Assembly: GCF_030817075.1 (NCBI RefSeq)
Contig: NZ_JAUSYU010000001.1
Coordinates: forward strand, 806,001 to 870,000
Length of the DNA: 64,000 nt
Direction: 5' to 3'
From: Arthrobacter sp. V1I9
GTDB lineage: Bacteria; Actinomycetota; Actinomycetes; Actinomycetales; Micrococcaceae
Shown here: positions 52,457 to 61,562 of the stretch, in pieces
Numbering within the stretch: position 1 is the stretch's first letter
Layout: the number at the start of each line of letters is the position of its first letter
Notes under the pieces: model-generated
What the model saw: the letters and a program-made list of their open reading frames with translations, nothing else
Told to the model about the DNA's origin: nothing
Databases searched by the model: none
Made by a program: the position numbers and the translations under genes

Positions 52457-54228
52457 CAGCGAAGCCGGGCCAGGGTCCGGCCCACTTCGAGGCGTTGTTC
52501 AACCAGGCACCATGCGGCTACCTGGTGACGGACGACGGCGGCCGCATCACCGCGGTCAACGACACCTTTGCGAGCTGGACCGGATACAGCCGCTCGCACC
52601 TGCTCGGGTCCAGACTGCAGTCCCTGATGCCCGTCGGTGACCAGATTCTGTACTCCACCCACTGCATCCCGCAGCTGGGCATCAACGGCGCCGTGTCCGA
52701 AATCGCGGTCGAAATCATCGGAGCCGAGGGCGAACGCCGGGCAGCGCTGCTCTCGGCGTCACGGTCCCCGGCCTCCGATGCGAAGCCCGCCGTCGTCCGG
52801 GTGATCATTTTCAGCGCCCATGAACGCCGGATCTATGAAAAGGAACTGGTGGCAGCCCTCCGGGCAGCCGAGGAATCCGAGAGCCGGCGTGCCGAGGCCG
52901 AAAAGGAACTGCAGCACCTCGCCCTGCACGATGCCCTCACGGGCTTGCCCAACAGGGCGGGCCTGAAGTCGGAGCTGGACCAGCACCTCGCCGGCGGCAT
53001 TGCCGGAGCGGGCAGGCTGGCCGTCCTCTTTATCGATCTCGACCATTTCAAGGCTGTCAATGACAGCCTGGGGCACGCGGCGGGGGATGAGCTGCTGGTC
53101 GCCGTGGCGCAGCGCCTGGCCTCGGCGGCGGCAGGAACAAGTACCGTGGCCCGGCTTTCCGGCGACGAGTTCGTGGTGGCGGATACCTTTGCAGGCCCGA
53201 CGGAAGCCACCGGACTCGCGGCCGGGCTTCTGGAGGTCCTGAGGACACCGATGCAGATCGAAGGCCTGGAGATAGTCACGTCCGCGAGCATCGGGGTGGC
53301 TGTGGCGGAGGCTGCAGGGGAAACCCTTGAAGACCTCATCCGCCGCGCGGACATCGCCATGTACAGGGCCAAGGAACTGGGACGCAGCCGCTGGGAACTG
53401 CATGAGCCTGCGGAATCGGATCCCACTGTGGACCGGCTCCGCGCCTTGGGCGAGCTCCGGCGCGGAATCAGGGAGGGTGCCCTCCGCGTGCACTACCAGC
53501 CCCGGATTGACCTGCGCACGGGGCGCACCAGCGGGGTGGAGGCGCTGGTCAGGTGGCAGCACCCCACCCGAGGCCTGCTGCCGCCGTCGGAGTTCATCAC
53601 CATGGCCGAGGAATCCGGGCTCGTGCGGCCCCTCGGCGCGTGGGTCCTGGGCGAAACACTGAGGCAGGCCGACAACTGGCGAGGGGAGGGTCCCGGCGGC
53701 GCGAGCCTTGAATTTGCTGTCAACTTATCCGCCCGCCAGCTCAATGACCCCGAGCTGGTGCTGATGGTGGAAGCTGCCCTCCGGCTGAGGAGCATCGACC
53801 CGGCGCTCCTGCTGCTGGAAATAACCGAAACCGCCCTCATGGCCGATCCTGCTGCCGCCCTCAAATCACTGACGGCCCTCAAGGACCTGGGCGTCGGACT
53901 CGCTGTGGACGACTTCGGGACGGGGTATTCCAGCCTGACCTACCTGAAGAAGTTCCCCATCGATGAACTGAAAATTGACCGGTCCTTCATCAACGGGCTG
54001 GGCTCGGACTCCGGAGATTCCGCCATTGTGGGCAGCTGCATTGACCTGGCGCACGCGGTGGGCATCCGGGCCGTCGCCGAAGGCGTGGAAACCCTCGCCC
54101 AGGTCCAGGCGCTCACGGCCATGGGCTGTGACCTCGCCCAGGGGTTCCACTTCGCCCGGCCGCTGCCCGCGCCGCTCCTCAAGGAATGGCTGGACGCAAG
54201 CGCGGGCGGCGAACCGGCCCGTGCTTGA
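52453..54228 (+). CDS. PAS-GGDEF-EAL cyclic-di-GMP protein
   Basis: 591 residues from GTG 52453, coupled to the hydrolase gene. PAS domain about 10-120 (LFNQAPCGYLVTDDGGRITA, VNDTFASWTGYSRSHLLG) of the RsbP kind; a short coiled coil; GGDEF domain about 155-320 with active site RLSGDEFVV (first Gly replaced by Ser, often tolerated) and no R-x-x-D inhibitory site; EAL domain about 340-580 with VEALVRW, LEITETALM, DDFGTGYSSL, LKIDRSFI and GVET, all metal and catalytic residues apparently present. It could make and break c-di-GMP, controlled by the PAS ligand. Cytoplasmic: no membrane helix seen. Confidence 0.9.
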   Translation: MTAKPGQGPAHFEALFNQAPCGYLVTDDGGRITAVNDTFASWTGYSRSHLLGSRLQSLMPVGDQILYSTHCIPQLGINGAVSEIAVEIIGAEGERRAALLSASRSPASDAKPAVVRVIIFSAHERRIYEKELVAALRAAEESESRRAEAEKELQHLALHDALTGLPNRAGLKSELDQHLAGGIAGAGRLAVLFIDLDHFKAVNDSLGHAAGDELLVAVAQRLASAAAGTSTVARLSGDEFVVADTFAGPTEATGLAAGLLEVLRTPMQIEGLEIVTSASIGVAVAEAAGETLEDLIRRADIAMYRAKELGRSRWELHEPAESDPTVDRLRALGELRRGIREGALRVHYQPRIDLRTGRTSGVEALVRWQHPTRGLLPPSEFITMAEESGLVRPLGAWVLGETLRQADNWRGEGPGGASLEFAVNLSARQLNDPELVLMVEAALRLRSIDPALLLLEITETALMADPAAALKSLTALKDLGVGLAVDDFGTGYSSLTYLKKFPIDELKIDRSFINGLGSDSGDSAIVGSCIDLAHAVGIRAVAEGVETLAQVQALTAMGCDLAQGFHFARPLPAPLLKEWLDASAGGEPARA

Positions 54229-54247
54229 GGGGCTTTCCTCAAACTAA

Positions 54248-54285
54248 GAGTGCAGCTACCCGTCTATTCGGATACAGCTGCACTC
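54248..54285 (+). terminator. Hairpin after the PAS-GGDEF-EAL gene
   Basis: GAGTGCAGCT pairs with AGCTGCACTC (18-base loop that can fold further), 20 bases past the stop. Confidence 0.65.
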
Positions 54286-54376
54286 AAAGTCTGCGGAAAA
54301 TCTGGAAGAAATAAGTCTGTGGCCGGCACACCTGGGCCCGATTGTTGGGCGCTGCGGGTGCCTTTCCTGCGAAGCT

Positions 54377-54703
54377 TTAGGCGGCGATCAGTGCACGCCT
54401 TGCGGGTGCGTGCTCCCGGCGCGGTGCCAGGACGCTGATGGTGCAAGGTGCCTGCTGCGGGTCGATCCTGGCCGGCAAATGATGGGTTTCGGAAGCGTTA
54501 TGAAGCATTTCCAGGGCTTCTTCATCAACCCGTGCGTGGGTGATGTCCAGCTTCAGGTCCAGGCCTTCCCGTAAGGAATTGGCGCGCTTAACTACTACAT
54601 ACAGTGCGTTCACGCTGTGGATGGTGATATGCCCCTTTGCAATCACCAGAGCCTTGGCGTGGTCGAGATCTACACGGACAACGATGTTCAGCTTCGAGTT
54701 CAA
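54377..54703 (-). CDS. Small STAS-like protein
   Basis: 108 residues from TTG 54703 (GGGGAAGG upstream). VDLDHAKALVIAKGHITIHS, then LYVVVKRANSLREGLDLKLD, follows the strand-helix-strand order of STAS (anti-sigma-factor antagonist) domains. The D-S-S/T phosphorylation site is not evident. The last 25 residues are basic and Ala-rich. It may take part in the same stress or second-messenger signalling as its neighbours, but the family link is weak. Confidence 0.6.
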   Translation of the reverse strand: MNSKLNIVVRVDLDHAKALVIAKGHITIHSVNALYVVVKRANSLREGLDLKLDITHARVDEEALEMLHNASETHHLPARIDPQQAPCTISVLAPRREHAPARRALIAA

Positions 54704-54931
54704 GTTGTAAAGCCTTCCCCGGCATTGGCTGCGACGCTGCAGCTTCTTGCTATGGCCTATTTCTTAAGCCTCATCCAGAGTAAGGGGCAAATGTGACTCA
54801 CGCAACATCTACGTAATTATTACACCGGCTAGGATGCTGAATTTGTGTCGGGGACGGCTGCACGCCGGACCAAGGCCCGGGCTTGGAAGGCTCCGTGCCT
54901 TCCCGCCCCGGCCCTCACGTCCGGACCCTGC

Positions 54932-55276
54932 TCAGCCCACCGCTTCGGGAAGCCTGCCGGTTAACACTGTCACCGGGGCTGACGACCAGCGCTCGCGCTC
55001 GGGCTCGAAGGAGATGACCACGGACGCATCGCTGTCCCGCGCCTCATCGATGGCGAGCAGCAGGGCATCCTCAACATGCCGCGCATATTCGAGCCGCTCG
55101 GCCAGTGTTCCCTGAAGGTCGCTGTCGTCGATCAGTGCATGGCTCTTGCCGTCCACGATGACCTTCAGAAGATACCCCTGGTCCTCGTGGAGGGATCCCC
55201 GGGTTGATGTAATCTCGGTGACTTTGTCTGCCCGGACCAGCCCGTTGCCGAGCGTACGGATCCACACTTCACCCAT
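54932..55276 (-). CDS. Hypothetical protein (114 residues)
   Basis: ATG 55276 follows GGGGAGG at good spacing. Soluble, acidic: WIRTLGNGLVRADKVTEITS, then KVIVDGKSHALIDD, a helix (about 55-80) and SASVVISFEPERERWSSAPV near the end. The N-terminal half looks like a small beta barrel of the kind found in actinobacterial hypothetical proteins. No function can be proposed. Divergent from the MFS gene. Confidence 0.7.
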   Translation of the reverse strand: MGEVWIRTLGNGLVRADKVTEITSTRGSLHEDQGYLLKVIVDGKSHALIDDSDLQGTLAERLEYARHVEDALLLAIDEARDSDASVVISFEPERERWSSAPVTVLTGRLPEAVG

Positions 55277-55411
55277 GAAATGAACCTCCCCTTTGGCCGT
55301 GGGCGCGAATCAGCACCCCATAAGGCAAACGCTAGTCCTCTACAAGGGTTTTGTGACCCCCAATTCTGTGCTTTTCTCTCCCGCCACGCCGGCCAACCTA
55401 GGATAAATCTG

Positions 55412-56629
55412 ATGACTTCCCCGGATGATGCCCAGCCCTTTAGCCTTCGCAGCATCGCGGTGGCCGCTTTTGGCCCGACGCTGCTTTTCGGGATTGGCCA
55501 GGGAGCGATTCTTCCGGTGGTGGCGCTGACCGCCCGTGATCTTGGTGCTTCCGTTGCAGTGGCCGCCCTGATCGTCACCCTGATCGGGCTGGGCTCGTGG
55601 TTCTTCAACTTGCCCGCGTCCCTGGTCACCCTGAAATTCGGTGAACGCTGGGCGATTGTTGGCGCCGCCGTCGCTGCCGGCCTGGCGCTTGCCGCAGCGG
55701 CGCTGACCTCCCTGGTGCCCAACGGGCTCTGGTTGCTCGCGGTGGCGATGGCCGTCGTCGGCATGGCTGGAGCAGTGTTCGGGCTGGCGCGGCAGAAGTA
55801 CCTCACCGAAGCTGTTCCCGTGGCGTTCCGGGCGCGGGCGCTGTCCACCCTGGGCGGCGTGAACCGGATCGGCGTGTTCATCGGGCCCTTCCTGGGTGCG
55901 GCCGTCATGCAGTTCTCCGGGATCGGCGGTGCGTACTGGGTGGGCGTGGTGGCGATGGCTGCCGCCGCGCTGCTGTCCCTCACCATCCCGGACCTCGAGC
56001 AGGCGGAAACGCACGACGGCGGAAGGTCCGGCCCGGAGCCGACTCTCCGCAGCGTGGCGGTTTCCCACGCCGGCGTGTTCCTGAGCGTGGGCGTGGGGAT
56101 CCTGCTGCTCAGCGCCCTGCGCTCCTCGCGGCAGGTGGTCATCCCGCTGTGGGCGGACCACCTGGGCATGGACGCCACCTCGGCGTCCCTGATTTACGGG
56201 CTGTCCGGGGCCATCGACATGCTGGTCTTTTATCCGGCCGGCAAGCTTATGGACCGGAAGGGCCGGCAGTTTGTGGCCGTCCCGTCCACGCTGATCATGG
56301 GAACGGCGCTGCTGCTGATTCCGCTGACGGGATCCTTCGTGGGGCTGCTCCTGGCGTCGCTGCTGATCGGGTTCGGCAACGGCATCAGTTCCGGACTGGT
56401 GATGACCTTGGGCGCAGACTTCTCGCCGGACCGGGGGCGCGGCCAGTTCCTGGGGCTGTGGCGCTTTATGGCCGACGCCGGATCCACCGGCGGGCCAGTC
56501 CTCCTTTCCGGCGTGACGGCCCTGGCCTCCCTGGGCGCGGGAATCTCAGCCACAGGAGTACTGGGGTTCGCGGCGGCGGCCGTCTTCGCCGTCGTAATTC
56601 CCCGGCTCAGGCACCGGCGAAACTACTGA
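55412..56629 (+). CDS. Major facilitator superfamily transporter
   Basis: 405 residues from ATG 55412 (AGGATAA upstream). Twelve predicted helices in two halves; KLMDRKGRQFVAV is a variant of the loop 2-3 motif, in the second half. The N half lacks a perfect G-x-x-x-D-R-x-G-R-R/K copy (FGERWAIVG). The drug/metabolite exporter type is most likely; substrate unknown. The following lipase gene is 19 bases downstream and probably co-transcribed. Confidence 0.9.
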   Translation: MTSPDDAQPFSLRSIAVAAFGPTLLFGIGQGAILPVVALTARDLGASVAVAALIVTLIGLGSWFFNLPASLVTLKFGERWAIVGAAVAAGLALAAAALTSLVPNGLWLLAVAMAVVGMAGAVFGLARQKYLTEAVPVAFRARALSTLGGVNRIGVFIGPFLGAAVMQFSGIGGAYWVGVVAMAAAALLSLTIPDLEQAETHDGGRSGPEPTLRSVAVSHAGVFLSVGVGILLLSALRSSRQVVIPLWADHLGMDATSASLIYGLSGAIDMLVFYPAGKLMDRKGRQFVAVPSTLIMGTALLLIPLTGSFVGLLLASLLIGFGNGISSGLVMTLGADFSPDRGRGQFLGLWRFMADAGSTGGPVLLSGVTALASLGAGISATGVLGFAAAAVFAVVIPRLRHRRNY

Positions 56630-56648
56630 CTACGGCTATCCTCAACAG

Positions 56649-57350
56649 ATGACTCAAACGGGCATGCCCACTCGAATCAGTGCGCTGCAAAAAGGCGTGT
56701 GGTGGCTGCAGGACTATCTTTATGCCGGCGTATGGCAGGTCCGCGGCATACTCTCGCGTGTGCAGCCCGGCTCGTTCCACCAGGGCCACCGCGCACCCGT
56801 GGTGATCATCCCCGGTGTATACGAAAACTGGCAGTTCATGCTGCCCCTCATCCAGTGCATCCACGACGCCGGCCACCCGGTCCACGTGGTGACGGTGCTG
56901 CAGCGGAACAGCCTGGGCGTCCCTGCAGCCGGCCGCCTCGTGGCCCAGCACCTGGAGGAGGCGGGCCTGCGGGATGCGGTTATCGTGGCGCACAGCAAGG
57001 GCGGGCTCATCGGGAAGTACGCCATGCTGAACCTGGATCCGGAGCGCCGGATCGACCGGATGATCGCCGTCTGCACTCCATTCTCCGGCTCGCGCTACGC
57101 CAAGTACATGCTGCTGCCCAGCCTGCGGATCTTCTCGCCCCGCAATGCCCTCACCCTTCAGTTGGCCCGCGAGGAAACGATCAACCGCCGGATCACGTCC
57201 ATCTACGGCCCGTTCGATCCGCACATTCCTGAGGGCAGCGTCCTGCCGGGGGCTACGAACATCGAACTGCCCACGGCCGGGCACTTCCGGATCCTTGGGG
57301 ACTCCGAAACTGCGCGGATCATCGTGGAGCAGCTGAGCCTTCCTGCCTGA
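56649..57350 (+). CDS. Alpha/beta hydrolase (EstA/LipA-type lipase-like)
   Basis: 233 residues, no signal peptide. PVVIIPGVYENWQFMLPLI forms the oxyanion region, Ser in IVAHSKGGLIGKYAML is the nucleophile, the Asp is probably in YGPFDPHIPEGS and His in TAGHFRIL. This resembles class 2 triacylglycerol lipases and PGAP1-like hydrolases, but with Lys after the Ser. Acts on an ester; which one is unknown. It follows the MFS gene closely. Confidence 0.82.
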   Translation: MTQTGMPTRISALQKGVWWLQDYLYAGVWQVRGILSRVQPGSFHQGHRAPVVIIPGVYENWQFMLPLIQCIHDAGHPVHVVTVLQRNSLGVPAAGRLVAQHLEEAGLRDAVIVAHSKGGLIGKYAMLNLDPERRIDRMIAVCTPFSGSRYAKYMLLPSLRIFSPRNALTLQLAREETINRRITSIYGPFDPHIPEGSVLPGATNIELPTAGHFRILGDSETARIIVEQLSLPA

Positions 57351-57461
57351 GCCGGTTGCCGGGTTTGAGCCATGCCGCTCTGGCGGGCGACGCCGGGCTG
57401 CAGGGTTTAGGCCCGCACCTTTTAGGCTGGTCATGGATTGGCGACCGAAAGGAGAAGCACT

Positions 57462-58370
57462 GTGACGTCCACTGACGGGAAGCGGGCCGTTCCGGACGAG
57501 CCGGACCACTCGCGTTCCAGCAGCTCCAGTGAGCGCCGTCAAAGCAGGTGGGCTACGGTCCTGGCGGTCCTGCAGCGGCTGTTGTACCTGGTGGTGACCA
57601 TTGCTGTCGGCTGGGCCGTTTATGCCTTCCTGCTCGCCCGGCTTTCGCGTGGGCCGGAGCAGGCGTGGGTGTTCCTGCCGGTGTGGCTGATCCTGGCTTA
57701 CGCGCTGCTGCCGCGCATCCACAAGATCCTTAGCAGCCTGTACATCCCGGACTACTTCATCGGACGGACCAGGACGGGCGACGGCGTACTGGGCGATCCC
57801 GTGAACCTCGCCGTGGTGGGACCCAAGGAGGAGTTGCGGCAGGCGATGCGGACGGCGGGATGGGTGGAAGCCGACCCCATCACCCCGGCCACGGCCTGGC
57901 GTACGCTCACCTCAACTGTCCTGGGACAAAGCTACCCGCAGGCCCCCGTGAGTTCGCTTTACGTTTTCGGCAACAAGCAGGACCTTGCGTTCCAGCGGGA
58001 GATCGATGGCAACCCGCGCAAGCGGCATCACGTGCGGTTCTGGAGGTGCCCGGCCGGCTGGATGCTGCCCGGCGGACTGGCCGTGGACTGGGTGGGGGCC
58101 GGCACGTATGACCGAAGCGTGGGGCTGTCCCTGTTCACCTTCCAGATCACGCACAAGATCGCCGACCGCACTGACGAGGAACGCGACTTCATCATCGAGA
58201 CGCTTCGCTCGGCCAACGCAGTTGAGTCCGTGCACGTCATCCTCAATTACTACAGCGGCTACCACCACCGCAACGGCGGCGGCGACGCCATCCGCACCGA
58301 CGGGCACCTCCCGATCATCGACCTGCACCCGCCGGACAAGTTGCGGCGGGTGGGACCTTCTGAGGGCTGA
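57462..58370 (+). CDS. LssY C-terminal domain membrane protein
   Basis: 302 residues from GTG 57462, which has AAAGGAG seven bases upstream; the TTG at 57438 would put that site inside the gene. Two membrane helices (LYLVVTIAVGWAVYAFLLA, AWVFLPVWLILAYALL), then a LssY_C domain with AVVGPKEELRQAMRTAGWVE, PVSSLYVFGNKQDLAFQRE and RHHVRFWRC. The domain occurs alone or with PAP2 phosphatases; its activity is not established. Converges with the methyltransferase gene. Confidence 0.82.
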   Translation: MTSTDGKRAVPDEPDHSRSSSSSERRQSRWATVLAVLQRLLYLVVTIAVGWAVYAFLLARLSRGPEQAWVFLPVWLILAYALLPRIHKILSSLYIPDYFIGRTRTGDGVLGDPVNLAVVGPKEELRQAMRTAGWVEADPITPATAWRTLTSTVLGQSYPQAPVSSLYVFGNKQDLAFQREIDGNPRKRHHVRFWRCPAGWMLPGGLAVDWVGAGTYDRSVGLSLFTFQITHKIADRTDEERDFIIETLRSANAVESVHVILNYYSGYHHRNGGGDAIRTDGHLPIIDLHPPDKLRRVGPSEG

Positions 58371-58423
58371 AGGCGCTCGCTTGGTGGAAGTGAATGACTG
58401 TGCGGTTGGCGCAGGGCTGCAGG

Positions 58424-59110
58424 TCAACCGGGGGCGGGGCTCGTTGCCGTGCCCATGATGTGAGCAACTGGAGGGACCAGCGGGCCCGCGGAGAAGCCGA
58501 AACGCCGGCTGGCCACCTCGGTGAACCCGGCGTCGGTGATGGCCTCGAGCGTGTTCCGGTTGAGGTGGCAGCCGCCTGCAATCCGCTGCCAGGCAGGGGT
58601 CAGCAAATCCTCGGCGGCGGCGGCCAGGCGGTTGTTGGAGCGGACATGCTCATAAAAGGCCAGTGTCCCTCCGGGGCGCAGGACCCGGCGGATTTCAGCG
58701 AGCGCCGCGGCCGGGTCAGGCACGCTGCAGAGGACAAGGCTGGCCACTACGGCGTCCGCGCTGGCATCCTTCGCCGGGATCTGTTCGGCGGCAGCGGCCA
58801 GAACCGTGACGGGAACCGGTGCGGAGGCGGCATTGGCCACCGCAAGGTCCCGGAGGCCATCGTCCGGTTCGATGGCAATTACCTGGGTCACCGTGTCCGG
58901 ATAGAGAGCGAAGACGGAGCCGTTACCGGCGCCGATTTCGATGACGGTTCCGCTAAGGCCGGCAAGGATGGTCCGCCGGTGTTCTGTCCCGCCGCGGCGG
59001 TTCATCACCTCCACGGCCCGCGGGTAGGCGCGGGCGAATCGCGGGTGTTGCAGCTCCGCCGGCCCGCTCTCGCCGGACGGGACTGGACCTTGCTTTCCTG
59101 CGTCCCTCAT
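58424..59110 (-). CDS. METTL7-like SAM-dependent methyltransferase
   Basis: 228 residues from ATG 59110 (AGAAGGAAGCT upstream). SAM-binding motif VIEIGAGNGSVFALYP, acidic end of strand 2 in VIAIEPDDGLRD, then VVASLVLCSVPDPAAALAEI, RRVLRPGGTLAFYEHVRSNN and a late QRIAGGCHLNRNTLEAITDA. These match the METTL7/UbiE-related small-molecule methyltransferases. Substrate unknown. Cytoplasmic. It stands alone. Confidence 0.9.
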   Translation of the reverse strand: MRDAGKQGPVPSGESGPAELQHPRFARAYPRAVEVMNRRGGTEHRRTILAGLSGTVIEIGAGNGSVFALYPDTVTQVIAIEPDDGLRDLAVANAASAPVPVTVLAAAAEQIPAKDASADAVVASLVLCSVPDPAAALAEIRRVLRPGGTLAFYEHVRSNNRLAAAAEDLLTPAWQRIAGGCHLNRNTLEAITDAGFTEVASRRFGFSAGPLVPPVAHIMGTATSPAPG

Positions 59111-59287
59111 AGCTTCCTTCTTCCGCAGCAGCGCTTGCAGCTCGAGGTGTTCGCAGCCCATCCCGGCCCGTCCTCGTCAAGGAGTTGCACACCTCCGGAC
59201 TGCCGGGCGTTATTTGCCTGCCATTATCGCGCAACGAGATTCGCCTGGAGAACTACGTTCTCAAATGCCGCCCCGCCAATGTTTCAC

Positions 59288-60709
59288 TCAGTCTGCACTG
59301 AAGGAGTTGCTGGGCTCCCCGGTCAGTGTGCCGCTGCTTGCAGTCAGGGTGCAGCCGGTGGCTTTTCCTGCAATTTCAAGGTCCGGGAAGGAGGCTGCCC
59401 CGGCGGACAACGCGCGGATGAGCGTGCCCTTGAGGGTGCAGTTGGATTGCAGCGTGACCTGGCCGGGACTGTCGGTCAGGTTGCCGAAAGCGTCCAGGAC
59501 ACGGACCGTCACCGGGGGCGTTATGGGGGTGTTCTTAATGACGACGGCAGCGATGGCATCGAACTTCAGTTTTCCCGCTGCTGCGGCGGTGATGGTTGCG
59601 GTGACGGGTACGGCAGCCGTGAGGCCGGGTGACGCAGCAGTAATGGTTGCAGTACCCGCTTTGGTGTCTCCGTAGAAGAACGACGCCGACGAGGAACCGG
59701 CGGGGATGGTCACCGCGGCGATCTTTGCACCGTTCGCCGTGGCAGCAAAGATGGTGGTGCCGGCTGAGCTGGTGGCGAGGAAGACCGGAGAAATTCCGGC
59801 GGCTACTGCATTGCCGTAGGCATCCTGGCGTTGCACAGTCACGGGTCCGAGGACCGCCGCGCTGGAGGCAGGACCCGTGAGGGCTGCCCCTGCCGTTACT
59901 GCCAGTTTCGTGGGCGTGGCGGCGACAACCGTGAAGCTGCTGCTGGCCATTCCCGCATAGCCAGGGCTGGAAGCGATGAGGGTGTAGCCGGCGCCTGCCT
60001 TGTTGATCGAGAGGCCGCTGAACGTTGCGGTGCCGGACCAGTTCGTATAGGCAGTTGCGGTTCCGGAAAGGGTTCCGTCCGCCGGGTTGGCACCGAGGCT
60101 CACGGTGATGGGGACGCCTTCGTCCCACACCTCCAGACCGAAGGCGGTCCGCAATTGCACCTTGAAGGAAGCGATCGCCGCGCCGGCTGTTGCGGTTGCG
60201 GACGGCTGCGAGTCGAACGATAGGTCACGGCGGCTGGTTACCGCCACACTTCCGCTCACCGGGCTTGTTGCTGTCCACGAGCGGTGGACGGCGGTTACCC
60301 GGTACCGGTGTGTGCCTTCGGGAACGGAGGTGTCCGTGCAGGTCGTTTCTGCCACTGGGGAGGCAGGGCTGGAGCCGCAGGCGGCCACCACTGTGGAACC
60401 GGTGATCCGGGTGATGTAGTAGCCGGTGGGAACCACATTGCCGGCAGAGCCTACCCAGCTGACGGCAACATTCGAGTTGCTGCTTGCCGGCGCCGAAACC
60501 TTGGTGGGCGGAAGCAGCGTGGCGACTGTCGCCGTCGTACTTCCGGACCCGGAGGCCCGCCAGTAGGCGGAGGCCGGTGAAGCACCTGCGAAAGTGGCGA
60601 TGAACAGGACCACGAGCGCCAGCATTCCGGCACGTGCCATCCGGTTAACACAAACCAGCTCCCGCCGCAGCCGGGGGGAGGCTTCGGGGGAGCTGGCGAC
60701 TGTGGGCAC
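59288..60709 (-). CDS. Secreted Ig-like/fibronectin-like protein
   Basis: 473 residues from GTG 60709, six bases after GGAAAGG. Signal peptide ends S-P-A-S-A, followed by YWRASGSGSTTATV, the opening seen in SipW-dependent secreted proteins. A fibronectin-like domain (about 65-160, TGYYITRITGSTVVAACGSS) and several Ig-like domains with K-L-A/K-F and V-T-V-x-V-L/R-D-A-F/Y-G-N motifs (DAYGNAVAAG, DAFGNLTDSP) follow. No catalytic motif. Start codon and ribosome binding site lie within a foldable element (60704-60812). It follows the TasA-like gene and is probably in its operon. Confidence 0.82.
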   Translation of the reverse strand: MPTVASSPEASPRLRRELVCVNRMARAGMLALVVLFIATFAGASPASAYWRASGSGSTTATVATLLPPTKVSAPASSNSNVAVSWVGSAGNVVPTGYYITRITGSTVVAACGSSPASPVAETTCTDTSVPEGTHRYRVTAVHRSWTATSPVSGSVAVTSRRDLSFDSQPSATATAGAAIASFKVQLRTAFGLEVWDEGVPITVSLGANPADGTLSGTATAYTNWSGTATFSGLSINKAGAGYTLIASSPGYAGMASSSFTVVAATPTKLAVTAGAALTGPASSAAVLGPVTVQRQDAYGNAVAAGISPVFLATSSAGTTIFAATANGAKIAAVTIPAGSSSASFFYGDTKAGTATITAASPGLTAAVPVTATITAAAAGKLKFDAIAAVVIKNTPITPPVTVRVLDAFGNLTDSPGQVTLQSNCTLKGTLIRALSAGAASFPDLEIAGKATGCTLTASSGTLTGEPSNSFSAD

Positions 60710-60812
60710 GGGAACCTTTCCGGGAAAGTCGGGCTTGATAGCGGCTAGGCGGACTTCATCACCATTGGGCTATGAAGCTGATCGACTGCTTCAGGAAAGC
60801 GATCCCGTGCCC
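60704..60812 (-). ncRNA. Candidate structured RNA leader covering start codon and ribosome binding site
   Basis: In the minus-strand transcript, GGGCACGGGA (60803-60812) pairs perfectly with TCCCGTGCCC (60704-60713), closing about 89 bases. Inside, GATCG/CGATC (60780-60804), CTTCAT/ATGAAG (60753-60777) and CTTTC/GAAAG (60716-60728) can form further stems. The last two elements contain the ribosome binding site and the GTG start of the Ig-like gene, so folding would block translation. I do not match it to a known riboswitch class. Confidence 0.5.
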
Positions 60813-60815
60813 TCT

Positions 60816-61289
60816 TCAGCTGGCCTCAAAATGCAGAGGGACTGAAGCGTTTTGGCACCCATCCTGGTTGACCGTGGGACGGTTGATCATTTGAAGACTC
60901 ACGGTGCCGGTCACACTTTTGCCGGGCTCGATCTGCGTGCGGTCAAAGGAGGGAGTTCCCACGGCAAAATCTTCGTAGGAACAGCCGTCGCCTGAGACCC
61001 ACGGGGTGCCTTTGGAGTCTGCCACGCTTACCTTGATGCTCTTGAGCTCTTGGACGCCACTGCCCGGGTTGTTCACAGTGAAGGTAGCAACCTGCACGGG
61101 ACCATTGGGGGAGAGGGGGTCACCGGCAATCTTGCTGGTGACAACGAAGTTGGCCGATTCTCCCGCCGAAGCAGTAGTGTCATGAGTCCCCGTCGCTGAC
61201 CAGTAGGCGAAGGCGGCGCCGCCGCCGATGGCCACCAGTGCAGCGGTGGTGCCGATGATGCGCTTTTTGCGTCCTGCAACCTTAGCCAT
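60816..61289 (-). CDS. SipW-type/TasA-like secreted protein
   Basis: 157 residues. Basic start (MAKVAGRKKRIIGTTAALVA) and an uncleaved-looking signal of the SipW-dependent kind ending A-F-A-Y-W-S-A-T-G-T. The mature part is a single beta-sandwich of about 130 residues: GPVQVATFTVNNPGSGVQEL, SVTGTVSLQMINRPTVNQDG. Two Cys may form a disulphide. In Firmicutes such proteins polymerise to biofilm fibres; the role here is inferred. First gene of a unit with the Ig-like protein, the two being separated by the structured leader. Confidence 0.78.
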   Translation of the reverse strand: MAKVAGRKKRIIGTTAALVAIGGGAAFAYWSATGTHDTTASAGESANFVVTSKIAGDPLSPNGPVQVATFTVNNPGSGVQELKSIKVSVADSKGTPWVSGDGCSYEDFAVGTPSFDRTQIEPGKSVTGTVSLQMINRPTVNQDGCQNASVPLHFEAS

Positions 61290-61562
61290 GTTGTGCCCCT
61301 AATACGTTGTGCCGTGTTCCGCTGAGACCTTGTGAGCCTGTGCGGCTCCGATAGGAATAGCTTGGTAGAGCTCGCTCAAATTACGCCGACGTAATCACTC
61401 AAGGTTCTGTCAAGAGTTTTTCGATGTTTGCGCAGGTCAAAGGCGCAAAGTGAGGTCACTTGGGGGAGCGGGTTGCGGGGAGGGGCACCCGGGTCTGTTC
61501 GCGCAGACCAGGGTGTGCGAACCTGTGGTGAGGGGCCGTTTCGCCGTGGCAGGAGGGCTGAA

